Assembly: GCF_902148855.1 (NCBI RefSeq)
Contig: NC_043962.1
Location: 30,556,828 to 30,620,827 of the forward strand
Direction of reading: 5' to 3'
DNA length: 64,000 nucleotides
Origin: Sphaeramia orbicularis
Taxonomy: Eukaryota > Chordata > Actinopteri > Kurtiformes > Apogonidae
Positions within the stretch are counted from its first letter, which is position 1. Each line of letters opens with the position of its first letter. The position numbers and the translations under genes were made by a program. The notes beneath the pieces were generated by a model. That model made no database searches. It was not told where the DNA came from and saw nothing but the letters and a program-made list of their open reading frames with translations. Of the stretch, positions 28,860-41,054 are shown in pieces.

Positions 28860-29402
28860 CCCATAAAGACCCAAACTGCCACCGGCAACCAAAACCATCT
28901 ACTGATCTAAAATGTGTAATATCTTCTGAACCACTAAACCTTTCAATGTGGTGAAATAATTAAGGTAAAATGCAGTTTATCATCTTTTCATGGTCATCAG
29001 ATATGACCCATTCGAACGTTCAGAGGCTCCATAGTGAATGTGGAAACATCGTTATCCTCTGAAATACAGATTTACCAGTAAAATTCTAGCATTTTCATTA
29101 ATGATAGTGATTGGAGATGCTTGTTTTTATGTTTAGTCATTGATATCTTTGCTGAAAAAGTCACTTTTTCTTCAGTTTTTTCTGTTTCTAATATAATAGC
29201 CTTTAATTTTAAGCTGAGTTTTTATGGACATCTACATGATCAGTAAATTAAATATAGGAAAATACCTGATTTTCACTGAAAAAAAAAAAAAAATACAGAG
29301 GATAATATTACAATAAATAGTGATAAATCACTTAAAGATTAAATAAAGAGAAAAAAAAATCATTTGGGCACTGTTATAAAAGTAGTACTGGGTCTTTATG
29401 GG
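28860..29402. mobile_element. piggyBac-like MITE, family A copy 2
   Basis: A 543-bp element between TTAA (28856-28859) and TTAA (29403-29406), with ends CCCATAAAGACCCA and TGGGTCTTTATGGG identical to those of 10834-11372 and similar interiors (for example TTTTCATGGTCATCAGATAT). It is non-coding and lies between nr2e3 and stoml1. Confidence 0.8.
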
Positions 29403-30405
29403 TTAAAGAAAATCATCATGAAAATGATGAGTTATTTAAGTTAAAAACTGTGGCATTTTGTGAGTAAAAAACTCATAAGGGACCATGTTTATTATGTAAC
29501 TTTGTGCTTAATTAAATACATTTTTGCTTTATTTAATCTTTATTTGAAGAAATGCATATTAAAAATGAAAACCTTTAAATGCTAAAATAATGCATATATT
29601 TTGTGTTTAACTTAAAGGTTATCAACCTATTCAACTTATTCAGTCTACTGCTTCTACTGTTACATACCATGGACTAAAACCTGGAAATGTATCTGTATCT
29701 ATAAACAAGAATTAAAGAGGAATGGAGTTATCCCTTTGTGTCCTTCAGAACTGAATGAACCTTTTTCAAGTTTGGGCACAGAGCTGAGTAAAACATACAC
29801 AACTTGACAGTGTGATTGTTATCTGACTTTCTATACTGTGACTTTATTACTTAATGGTTCATAATGTTACTCAGGCAATAACAAACTTTTCTGTTTCTTT
29901 ATGTTCTGTAATGTGTGTTTGTAGTGTGACTATTTGAACATTTTTATGAGACTAATGCTTTTGCCAAAAAATGAAGAATGCCTTGTGAGTTGGAATCATT
30001 TATTTCAGACAAATATTTTAATTCAACAAACATATATCCATTTTTATAAGCTTTATTAAAATGTGTTTCCCTGCAGCCTTTTGTCTACATGAAATTGGAT
30101 GTGACCCATTATTTTTACTGTGAAGCCCAAAAAGCCTTTTTTCAACAGCACAAATTCAATTTGTTGTAATGGGAAAAATAACTTCCTAATAACATCAGTG
30201 GTACCACTGTTCTATTCAGATGCCCCAAGACAATTGCAGTCAGCATGTAAAGTACGAACACCATGAACTATCCTAGCATGTGGGTTTCACTCTGTAACCT
30301 GAGGAATATTTCATTGAAAAGTAATAGCATGTTGAACTTGAATGTGGTCAAAGCTAAACTATGTAAAATATTAGATGATGCTGGTCAGCCTCCACTGATG
30401 CTGGC

Positions 30406-32939
30406 TTAGTTTTTGAACATGTCACACAGTAGCTTCTCCATGGGTGTGTTGCCAATTGTCTTGGAAAAGAAGAGTTGTTCTATTTTCTCGGAGCTCACAA
30501 AGTGGAGGGACGGCAGCAGAAGTAGCAATCTTCCAAACCTTGATAGAAAAAAAGAAAAATGGGAAAAATAATTATCAATACATATATGGTAAAAGTGGTG
30601 GATGTGTGAATTGCGTCAGAGGGAGGAGGGTTACCTTCCACTCTGTCCTGGGTATACTGAGTGGATGTGTTGACTCAGCAACACCTGTGACTGGTCCTGC
30701 AGATTCTCCACCTGCTCTGGGTCTTTGAGGCTGCGTGCCTCTGCAGGGAAAAACAGCACACGTCAGTTACAATATCTGCTCAGTAATAAACACTCAAAAG
30801 CAGAGGAATAAGGGCGCACCTGGTTTGAACAGAACTATGGCTTTCAGGCAGGCAAACTCGGTTGGGTCAACAGCCAGGGCCTTGAAGCGACTGAAGACCT
30901 CTTCCAGCATGCGCAGGTCAGCTGTGGGGGGGCTAACTTTAGACTGTTGTGTTGGTGAAAAATCTGGCAGAGACAGAAGAGGACAGCTGTCCATGGGCAG
31001 AGACCACTGGATAGCACACAGGAGGAACATCTCACTCCAAGCCTCTTCTAGCAGAATCACCTGAGATTGACACACAAACATACAGGGATGATTTGTGTTG
31101 TGCTTTCTTGTGGAAGCAGTAAGATCTACACACCCTTCAACATGAGTCTCACCTGGTCTCGAAATGGTAGGAGAGAAAAAACAGGCAGATTTTTTGCCCA
31201 CTTGACTGACATGAAGAGAAGCCGTGCAGATGTTTCATATACACTCTCTGAACAGCTGGAGGTGAACGGAGACACGCGGCACTCGGAAGGAGATGGATCT
31301 CTCTCTGAATCATTGGTCGTCACGTCGATATTTTCCTCCTCTAGTTAATGGAAAAGTAATTTTATTTCCCATTTGTACACATTCAGGTACATAGGAATTA
31401 TTCTGCAGAGGTCTCAGAGTTCAAGTATAAAGGTTAAAAGATACAATCAGATATAAGCAGCATAAAAAGCAGTCAAACATTATAGCCCGAGTGCAAAATA
31501 TCTAGAGTAAAGCATACTTATTTCCGTGTTTTACCCTCTTAAGTGAGTGAAAAATCATGAGTTTCATATGATCTCACCATCCTCAGGTTCCAGTTTTGCG
31601 CAGGTCTCTGCAGTCAGCAGGCTGACCATGAAGCGGTGGTTATTATTTGGGTTGCTGCAGGGTTGCAAGGTGGCAGGAGTGGTAACAGAGGAAGTGACCA
31701 GAGGTCTACAGATGACTGAGGAGTATGAGGGAGATGAGGAGAGCTCCTGTGTAGTGGCCAGGTGCTCCTTTTTAGTGTCCATACTTATGGAGTCCAGGCT
31801 GACCTGTGCTGTGCTTCGAGGTTGTCGCTCATTCTGCACAGCTGTTAAGACACAGGTAAGTATCTGTCATTTGAAGATAGTATGGAGGAGGCTAATGATG
31901 TTCATTTTGTCTTCTATTAATGTAATTATACCTTCCTTTTTTCTTTTGTTCAGAGAAGGTATAGTTGTAGATGTTACCTGCCTGGAAATTGTCAAGCATG
32001 TAACATCTACAACTATACCTTCTCTGAACAAAAGAAAAAAGAAAAGAATAATTTGGTAGCATGGAATCTAATGGAATTTTATTGATATATAATGACTTTT
32101 GATACTGTCATAGCAGCTTTTACTTACCATCTTTGTTCATCCCAGCCTGAAGACACTTCTTTAGTCGACAAGCCTGGCACTGGTTCCTATGAGCCTTGTC
32201 AACAGGGCACCTTCCAGTTCCAGCCTGACACCTGAGATATCAAAAAATGTCAGAAATAAATCATACATACATTAAAATAGATCATATTAGTACACAGAAT
32301 AACCTAGGTATTTAAACTAATTCTGAGGTTCTTATCCAGATCTGATTTTGTGTTGTGAGTCAGTTCCGTCTCTTGCTCACCTGTAGATGAGTCTCCGTCT
32401 CACGCTGCGCTTGAAGAAGCCGCTGCAGCCGTTGCAGGCGTAGATGCCGTAGTGTTTACCGCTGCTTGAGTCAGCACACACTTTACAAAGAAGGCCTTGG
32501 CTCATTGCTTTTCCTGCAGCTGGAGATTTTTCTACATGGGAGAAATTATATTAATGAGCTTTGATATTATTTTATAGCAATTTAAGCACCAGTTTTATGG
32601 AGCAGAAGTTTTAAGTAGATTTATAGAATTTCCATAATCTCAATATATTGTCTAATATTTTTAACTATTGTAATTGTTTCTCTTTTGAAAGGGTTCAATA
32701 TACAGTACAAATACAAAATGATATATGTACTGAAAATGTAATGTGTATTATAGAAGCAAATAAATGCGATGTTTGCTGTTTAATTGTCTGATTTAGTCTA
32801 ACTGTTAATAGCTTTTAAGGACTAAATAGAATTTAGAAATCTAAAACTCACCTGTCTGGTTTCCATCTGTGCTCTGCTGTGTGAAGTCCTTTGAGTTATC
32901 AGAAGAAAACATGTTCATTCTGGTCTTGTGGTCACCCAT
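30406..32939 (-). CDS. nr2e3: photoreceptor-specific nuclear receptor
   Basis: Eight exons on the minus strand: 32939-32852, 32531-32381, 32231-32128, 31841-31578, 31340-31153, 31060-30820, 30740-30635, 30538-30406; 424 residues versus about 410 in human. The DNA-binding domain has [20 protein letters not shown] with P-box CNGCSG, then [20 protein letters not shown] and [11 protein letters not shown]. The ligand-binding domain has [50 protein letters not shown] and ends [13 protein letters not shown], matching the family end. The family acts in the nucleus of rods, where it represses cone genes and supports rod genes with CRX and NRL. The gene is intact. A possible minus-strand AATAAA lies at 30052-30057. 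Intron 3 holds a perfect hairpin. Confidence 0.96.
31937..32040. repeat. perfect 41-bp inverted repeat (hairpin) in nr2e3 intron 3
   Basis: Left arm 31937-31977 and right arm 32000-32040 are exact reverse complements over 41 bp, with a 22-nt loop (31978-31999). There is no terminal duplication or relative elsewhere in the window, so it does not look like an ordinary MITE. Perfect arms imply recent origin or upkeep. Confidence 0.9.
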
Positions 32940-35900
32940 TTTAATGTCCAGACGTCGTCATAAACGTTTGATAAATACAAGGTTATTCCAAGCAGAATTT
33001 TCTGTTCTCTAGAAAATGTTTTCTTATTTGATCAAAACCCACACATTAATAAACAAATGAATTCAATTTGATTCCTTCAGAAAAAGTAAATCCTGTAATG
33101 CTGTGTGATCTTGAGTTGCGTTGATGTCCTTTTGCTTGTTTCTTCTGATGTGAAAATAGTGTCAGAGCAGTTACTGAAGTCATTTAATAGTTGTGCCTTT
33201 TCTTTTACCCTGCCAGAAGGAGTGTGTCAGTCCCAGGCGTCTGGGGGCTTTCTGAAGGAAGACAAAGAGATTAGCACCAGGCGCTGTGTAAGCAAATGCT
33301 GATTTGTCATCCTCTTAATCTTTACTGTCTATAAGAATAAATCAATCAGTCACACCACTTAAAGGCATAATGATATTCAACAACTGAGAACAATAAAAAC
33401 TAAATAGAAGAAAGATGTGCGTGAAGAAGGATTCATATAATAACCACACTGATATCACATATTTACTTGTACATCAGATCTGAGTGTGGCTGCAAACTGT
33501 TGACATGAAGTTTCCCCTGATTACAGCTGAGATAAACATATTTTCTTCTTCTGTTCAGTCTTCAATTGTCATGTCTCTTTAAATTAAGATATTTTAACTG
33601 ATCAACTACTAAAACTAATGTATCATTATACATTATTACTTGTATCCATGGTAATTCTGTGCATTTACAGACATGAATGATGAATATTTTGTCAGTTTTA
33701 ATTTCCCATCTATCAGGTGTAACATACTTTGTACAATTGTATTCATTATGCCAGTGTCTGATGAAACGCATACATCATGACACTTGATTGATACTTATGT
33801 AGAAAATAGTTTCTACAGTAGTTTGTTTTTTGTGTTTCAGTCTTTGGCATATGTCACTGGTTGAATTATTTACCATAAATAGTGCAATTACGTGTCATAT
33901 TAGATTTGACAGGTAATTGCAGTGCTTGTGGCGCTCCCTTTTCATTAGTCTTATAGGACGATTCAGTTAAAACACCATATTGTCTCTGTCAATGAAGCTA
34001 ATGGCCATAAGTGAATAAAACCACACAGCAGATCAGCAAAGTAGCTTAACCTTCCGTGAAATGGGGTCTTCTTCATGGATGGGGGATCACGTAAAGGGGG
34101 TGATGAGAAGAAAAACAATTAGTGTGGAGATTCAAAGAGCAGCAAGTTGACCCTTAATTCCAGTGTTTTGCCATATGGTGGCTGCTCTTTGGACCCTCTG
34201 TCTGCCTAATTAGTGACTCAAGGCTAATTTGAAATTTACAAATCCTTGAAATCGCAAATTTTCTCTGTCATTGGAAGGACATAGTGGGTATGTAGAGAAG
34301 TGACAACTGTAAAGGCTGAGTTCTGTAGAGATATATAAATTTATAATTGTCTTAATTGCAGATAGCTAACATCTAGTTCACCTCTTTAATCAGGTCAAGA
34401 GTAACCCTGATACTACAGAGATGCTTACTGTCTGCAGTCCACTGACTGACGTCTATCATGTCTTTAATCCTTACTAAGTCACTCTTGATATTAGTAGGAG
34501 AGCTTTGTATTGAAAACAGAGCTCTTTCTGTTGGTCTAAACTGGTGTATAAAAGGATTACAGATTCGATGTAGTCTAAGGCAGTGGTACATATAGTTGTA
34601 TCTGAACTCTGAACTTATTGTCTTAGCTCATGTCTCTAATCCTGGGACAAAGCAGCTGGTATGTTATTAACTCTCAAGACATGCCAGTCAGTAACAGATT
34701 TCAATAAATCTGACTGCACAATTCTTGGACACAATGAAAAGTTTTTGGGGAGCTCTATGCACACTGAAGACAAAGACAGGTCAGACAGATTTCCTTGTTC
34801 ATACTACACGTGCAGTCGCAGGTTAAATTCACATTAAACACCATGTGTTTGGATAAGCCTGAAGACATATTTGCCCTGACCTAAGCAGTCCTGTGGTAAT
34901 CTGCAGTCCTAGATCAGATTACATAACACAGGTGTTACTCACCTTCATGCCAGGAGGATCTGACTGTATTGTCTCCACACTATGAGACAAAAATTTGCAA
35001 TCAAGTGGATGGTCAAAGGTCAAATTTTGGAACATTATAACTTGGATGTTTTGCAACATTTTAGTTTTGTCAAATTTAAAGAAGCTTGATGAATTCTTTA
35101 AGTGCTGTCATACATCCAAATATTATTTATACAGGCGTACATATAAGAGTTATACATGATGCCACCTAAATAGTTACAGAAGCAACAGCTTCTTCTGTGT
35201 TTCCTTTAAATCCTGACTCTCCAGGTTCCAGTGTGGGTAAGATGCTGCTGCCATCAGCAGGGCGCTGCTTTGAGGTATTGCCTGCCAGGAATAACTGTCA
35301 CGTGTCTTCACACCTCAGCCTTGTGATTGATGTGCGGATGCAGCCACTCTTTAGTATCCGGCTGCCACAAGCCAGCTGGATGATTATGATGCTAATGTAT
35401 TTAAGGGAAACATTAATGATGACTGAGTCCTGCCGACGACTAAACTACGTCACGTAAAATCCACAAATGTACAGCTGATAGAACAGCGAAAGCTCACCAT
35501 GTTTGTAAAGGCAGCTTTATGTTCGTACATGTTTGAAGGAATCATTTGTTTCTTTCATATCTGGTTATTAATTAAGGGTACATTAGGACCATAGTCACAG
35601 AAGTAAAGGATATAATATTACTTGTCCTTCATAGGATGTCCTTGAATGCCTGTTCACAAATCTATGCATCAGCCTAAGCAGCTTTTTGATATAATCTCTT
35701 TGAACGTCAGCTATTGTCAAAGAGTGAGATTAACTTTTAAAGTTGACACCTTCTTTGTAAACAGGGAGCAGATATACAAGTCATATTTGATTGTCTTTAT
35801 TAACATTTATTCTTTTTAACTACCTTTCTGTAAAAAAAAAAAAAAATTAAATCTATGATCCAAAAGTATTTTAATTTTTTTAGAACAATGAAAGAGCATT

Positions 35901-37524
35901 GTGTATATTTTGACAGCTATTAAAAAAAAAAAAAGGAAGTCATGCACTAATCATTTTGATACAAAAGCAGAAACATTTCCAGATTGGAAAATTTAGTACT
36001 ATTTTGCTCTGATTTAATGATACAAACATCTGTTACACTACACTTAACATGTCAACTTGTCTCCAAGAAACTGCAGAATGATCAACCAACATGCTTGGTA
36101 AGCTCTGTCAGGTTTAGTCCAGCATCACCAGTGGTCGCCCCAAGTCAGATGAAGTACAAGGATTGAGGTGTCAGCACTATGACTGCCAAGGATTACCCCG
36201 CCTTGCCATCTGCTGCCACCTCTGTAATCCACACCATGAGAAAATCTCTTGTCCTAGATCATATCATAATCATATCAGCTCATTCAACAGGTAAAGTAAC
36301 ATTTGAGAGCCTGTGTTAAAGTGTGTATAGTAATATGCTTCGTGTAAATGCTCAGATTCTTTAGCAGAGAAAGACAAAATTACAAATATAACATACTGCC
36401 ATTAATAGAAAAATGATTAAAAAAAAACTGAGCTGATCAAAATGTTTCCTATTTGAAACACAATTCCCCTTTTGATTACTGATTAGGTCAAGAGTAGAAG
36501 GGGTAGAGCGTAATATTGCCGTTAAGTAACAACCTACTGACTCTGCTTAGACATGCTCATAAATTTGTCATGATTGTAACTCCATTTACTTTTGCAACAT
36601 TTCACTAAAACATTGATAATATTGTTGTCGCCACTGTCACTAGAGGGCGATAGAGGCACAAATAATTGAATCAGTGGAGACTGTTATACAATGTTTTATA
36701 AATTAAATGGGTTTTAAAAAATATTAACTGTCTTAAATATCACTTTCAGATGTATTGGAAGAGTCCTGAAGGAGGATCTGTCTTGGGTAAATCTTCCCAA
36801 AAAACCTGCAAACGTTAACTTGATTTTAGATTTCTTTTCCTTGCTCACAAGAGGGGGTTGTCATACTCAGCTGTAGTTTTTGCATATCCAATATGTCTTA
36901 CTATATGTATTTTGTAAAATGTAGTACACATGCATACATCTACAGTAGTGTGTTATGTTGTGTAACTAGTCTGACAACCTTAATTCCAGGAGGATCCCTC
37001 CTGCTTCTGTGAATCTCCCTGAGGAACCTTCATGATTTAATAGATTAATGTGGTTTTAGAGTTGTAGGGTGAAGCAGTTGTATTTTATGTACATGCAGTA
37101 TACTGTATATGCAAAAATAAATAAAGAAATGAAGTTCATGTGTCGACGCCACTTAAAAATCCAAAAGTCCAAGAAAAGTGTCTCTCGAGTTAATCTTCCC
37201 AACAAATCTGGTAACTTTAATCACATGACATTCTTTTAAAATGATCTGCCTTTCTTGTAAAAAGCAGGTTGTTTTAATATGTAGTACGTGGTGTTTAGAC
37301 TTGACTCTTTCCTTCAGTTCATGCAACCTCAGCTGACCCTGAACCATTATTAAGCTAAGCTGCTATAGGTATTGTCTAGTGGGAGAACCGTAATGCACCG
37401 AGCACCTCTCCCCTTCTCTTGATCTGTATTTACATGTATCTGTTGTCATTATGTCAGTAGCTCTGTGTCCTCCTTCCCCTATAGTTTGTTCCTCTTCCTC
37501 TCTCCCTGTACTTTTCCACAGGTA
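32940..37524. other. gene-free stretch upstream of nr2e3
   Basis: Contains the nr2e3 promoter region (start codon at 32939), but no TATA box or transcription start could be fixed. No exon or clear transposon was seen. The one feature that stands out is the CTCF-like site at 36637-36651. Confidence 0.4.
36637..36651 (+). promoter_or_regulatory. CTCF-like site
   Basis: TCACTAGAGGGCGAT agrees with the CTCF core CCASYAGRKGGCRSY at 13 of 15 positions. It lies between nr2e3 and hexa, where an insulator would make sense, but the call rests on the motif alone. Confidence 0.3.
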
Positions 37525-38583
37525 CAGCACTGGAAAAATGTTTTTAGACACCCTTAAAATTTTACACAATCTCAAATATTATTAAATATTTGTGGGAAAA
37601 TGTTTTTTGTGTTTCAAAAGGTGTGGCTGTATCAGACACAAACAAATGGAAATGATTTTTTTGTTTTGTTTTTTGTTTATTAAGAAAAACATTGAAAAGC
37701 TAAATGCTTGACAGTTTCAACATTTCATGCCCTGGGTGTGTTTCATGGGGCATTGTTAACCCCACAAATGTAATAAAAATTTTAAGCTTTTAACGTAATA
37801 ATCCCACAAATGTAATAACTTTCCCACAAACGTAATACGTCATTTCCCACAAATATAGTAATTATTACTTTTGTGGGGATTTATTATGTTAAATCTTCAG
37901 TTTCCAAAATTGTAATAACTTCCCACAAATGTTATAAATTAACACATCACATACAATTAAGTAATGCATGCATGAATATTCATCCATCTTTTTTTTTCTT
38001 CCTATTCATTCTTGTCCTTTTTAGAATGATCAAATGTTGCAGTTATACCACATGGTACTAATTCCAGATTAATAGGTGTTTAATTACAAATACAAGTGGA
38101 GGAACAAAACAGAATGGGCAAAAGTGTTGTAAAGGTTTTATTATAAAAGCTTCAGTATGAACCGGATATTATTTTTTCTCATTAAGTATAATATAAGCCT
38201 TTGTTTGAACCATGTAAATACAATGCGTGGGTAGGATTATAACAAGGGGTAGGAGGGTAGGAACACGCTGGGAAAATGAGGTATTACGTTTGTGGTAGGC
38301 CACTGTTATTTCATTTGTGGGAAAGTTATTACATTTGTGGGATTATTACGTTAAGAGCTGCAAATTTTTGTTACATTTGCAGTTTATTACGTTTGTGGGG
38401 TTAACAGGCATTATCTTGCTGAAAGATCCAGTTTTGACCTTGACGGAATAGTGCATGTGCAGAAGGGAGCATGTGGGTTTGGAGGATGGCACTAGAATGA
38501 CCACAAGGGTGTGCAATGACTTAAGCATGATTCTTAATGCTATATATCAAATACATGGGGTGTCAAACTTTTTTCCATGACTG
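37525..38583. mobile_element. Tc1/mariner-type MITE carrying a nested element
   Basis: Flanked by TA (37523-37524, 38584-38585). Left end CAGCACTGGAAAAATGTTTT and right end ending TTTTTTCCATGACTG are inverted with a few mismatches. 'gacaccc' and 'gggtgtc' lie slightly further in. Without the nested element (37760-38400) it would be about 415 bp. No coding frame. Ends resemble those of 18615-18977. Confidence 0.7.
37760..38400. mobile_element. TTAA-flanked MITE with CCCACAAAYGTAATAA repeats
   Basis: A 641-bp insertion flanked by TTAA (37756-37759, 38401-38404). It starts CCCCACAAATGTAATAA and ends TTATTACGTTTGTGGGG, a 17-bp inverted pair with one mismatch. About four more direct copies of CCCACAAAYGTAATA follow the left end, and inverted copies precede the right end. 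TTAA plus CCC ends suggests piggyBac-type transposition, and the repeats may be transposase-binding sites. It sits inside the older TA-flanked MITE. Confidence 0.75.
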
Positions 38584-41054
38584 TATACAGCTCCAGAGCT
38601 GTATGTTTCTGATGGGCAGGTACTGGCTCTACAACCTGCCCAGTGTTTGTCTTGTACTAGGTGTGTCTTGATGCCTTTTCTCTCTCCTCTTTTCAACTCT
38701 CCTAACCACAGTTTTTCCCTCCCATTGTTGTCATGTGCATGCTCTTGGAAGACTTTTCTCTTTATAATATTGTGAAGTCTTAACTTACATTTAATGCCTT
38801 GAGGTAATTTTATACTGTGATTTGGAAACATAGACAGAAATAAACCAAACGTCCTAGAAAATGGTCCTTCTTGTGTTCATCTTCTTATGGAATTTGCCAG
38901 TATCAATCTGTTATTTTGATCTTGGAGTGCTTTTCTTGTACTCTCATAGGATTGTGTGAGTTGACCTGGAAGCACAACTTGTGGGTAGAGTGTTTGATTG
39001 GCTCAGAGGTCAAAGGTCACAGAACTGTATAAGGACAGTTTCCACCTGCTTTGGGGAGAGGCAAGCAGGTAAAAGCAGGCATGTAGAAGAGGATTGAGTC
39101 ACAGAGCAGAATAGAGGCTACACCTGAAAGACTGCTGATCTCTGTGAAAGCACATTTCAACCCATTTCATTTAAGCCCTGTTTATATTAATTCTTTTTAC
39201 TTAAAAGCAAAGACAAAAGTAGCTGCAAACAAAACGGGAAAGAGTCCTGTCTGTGTGTGTAGTTTTTCTTTTTGTATGTATATTTGGTTTGATTATAATT
39301 TTTAAGTGATTATTTTTGGTGATTTCCTGTTTACTTTTTTCTATATTATTTTGGTTTACTATGTTCTTTTCTTATTAAACTTTTGGGTGGGGATATATTA
39401 GTTTGCATGTGGTCACTCTTACCTTTAAACCACATCAACTGTTGATGCAGTAGAACACAGATTAATCTAATATTCTGTTCCTGTCTCCCAAATGGAGGCC
39501 CCGCAGGAAAGCAGTGGCCTGAATGACATCCAGCATAGGTTTTAGACTTTTATGGAATGTCTGTATATGTATTCTTGCATTGTTTTGTGTTTTCACTTCA
39601 TTATAAATTAAATTCTCTTTGATTCCCAATAATTGCCTGTACTGTTTTCAGTCAGTTTAACTCCTCAGTAGAGAAAAAATTTATTCTTTGTTTTTTTTTT
39701 TTCTATTTTAAAATCATGCCAATAAATAATGGCATGTAGCTCATCTGTCACCAAGAAGTACATTTTTATCACTATTCACCTGATGGTAATCTATCTTCAT
39801 TCACATAAGAGACTATTACATATATCCAGCAACAAAAAAAAGGATGTTCAGTAGGAAGAACTGATTCTATGGAATGAAAATGCTGTCGAGTTGAATTAAT
39901 GTGAACTTCAGAGCGTTGCAGACCAGCATGTTGCAAGCATTCACCAGTTTTAAGCTTTCCCCATTGTGAATATTTGGTCTTAACTGGGCTTAAGACAACC
40001 ACAAGTCCTGAAATGAGATCATCTTGCTTGTGAATCTTCCCACCTTTAATTCATCAGTTTGATTTTAAAGCACTTAGATAACAACAGGGGTTTGTCTTAC
40101 AGCTCTTTTATCTATTTTATATGCCCAATAAACATGAAAACATCTGCATGTATTCTTCCAAATGTTAAACTGCAACAGAGGACAAGCAAGAGGATGTAGG
40201 AGGTGAGAAGTCAGTCTGCCTTATTTCCAGGTATCTGATGAGAAATGTTAGTTTTGCACATTTTAAATTCTTGTAATATTCAGGTCATTCTGTAAATTCA
40301 AGCTGGTCATACCATTCTCAAATGTTCTTACTTTATATATTGTAACATATTACACCTTTTACTCACAGATTTTTTTTTTAAATGTTTGAAAAGTGTCATA
40401 TTATATTGTCTATTAAATGACATCATTAAATATAATAAATTACAATATAATTATAGTTCCCTTGTGGACAATTTAAAGTCAAAATATGGATGTCAAATAA
40501 TATGAGAAAAGGGTAATTCTTCTACGTAAGACACTGTAAACATATGATATTAACAATGTCTTATACAGAAGAACCTAGGGTGGGAAAAAACAGAGTGCCA
40601 TGGTTAATTTTATAACAGGCTGATTTTATTATTTTCCAGTTAGAGAATTTAAGCTAAGGTACAGCTTAATGGAGGTGTCATTATTTGAATGAAATAATCA
40701 AAGCTAGAGTTTCTAGGCCTGTCATATCATTTAAGAACTGTTCAACTCAGTATTTTGTTATTTCTCATACGGTTGGCAATTATAAATTAAAATGACTACT
40801 GAATATAAAAGATCATAAAAATGCATAAAAACTACAACAAACGATAATTACAGATACCACTACTACTACCTCCACTACCACTAGTACTATCACTACCACT
40901 ACTACCACTAATTAAAATAAGAAAAATAAGAAGAAAAGTAACAACAATCCCTGAGAAAAATGCAAATTCCTCACACATTGTATCCCTTCATGAGCGTGAA
41001 AGGCAATTATACCTTAAGGCTTAAAACACTGCTCAAAGTTATGTTCACACATCT
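38584..41054. other. gene-free stretch downstream of hexa
   Basis: Holds the hexa 3' UTR (a minus-strand AATAAA lies at about 40625-40630) and an irregular (ACT)n tract at 40857-40911. No exon or definable transposon was seen. Confidence 0.4.

Noticed and set aside
30735-31348. Open frames of 93-109 codons on the plus strand
   Set aside because: Shadows of nr2e3 exons 5 and 6 on the other strand.
31547-32059. 170-codon open frame on the plus strand
   Set aside because: It is antisense to nr2e3 exon 4 and runs into the perfect palindrome. The real coding strand with splice borders is the minus strand.
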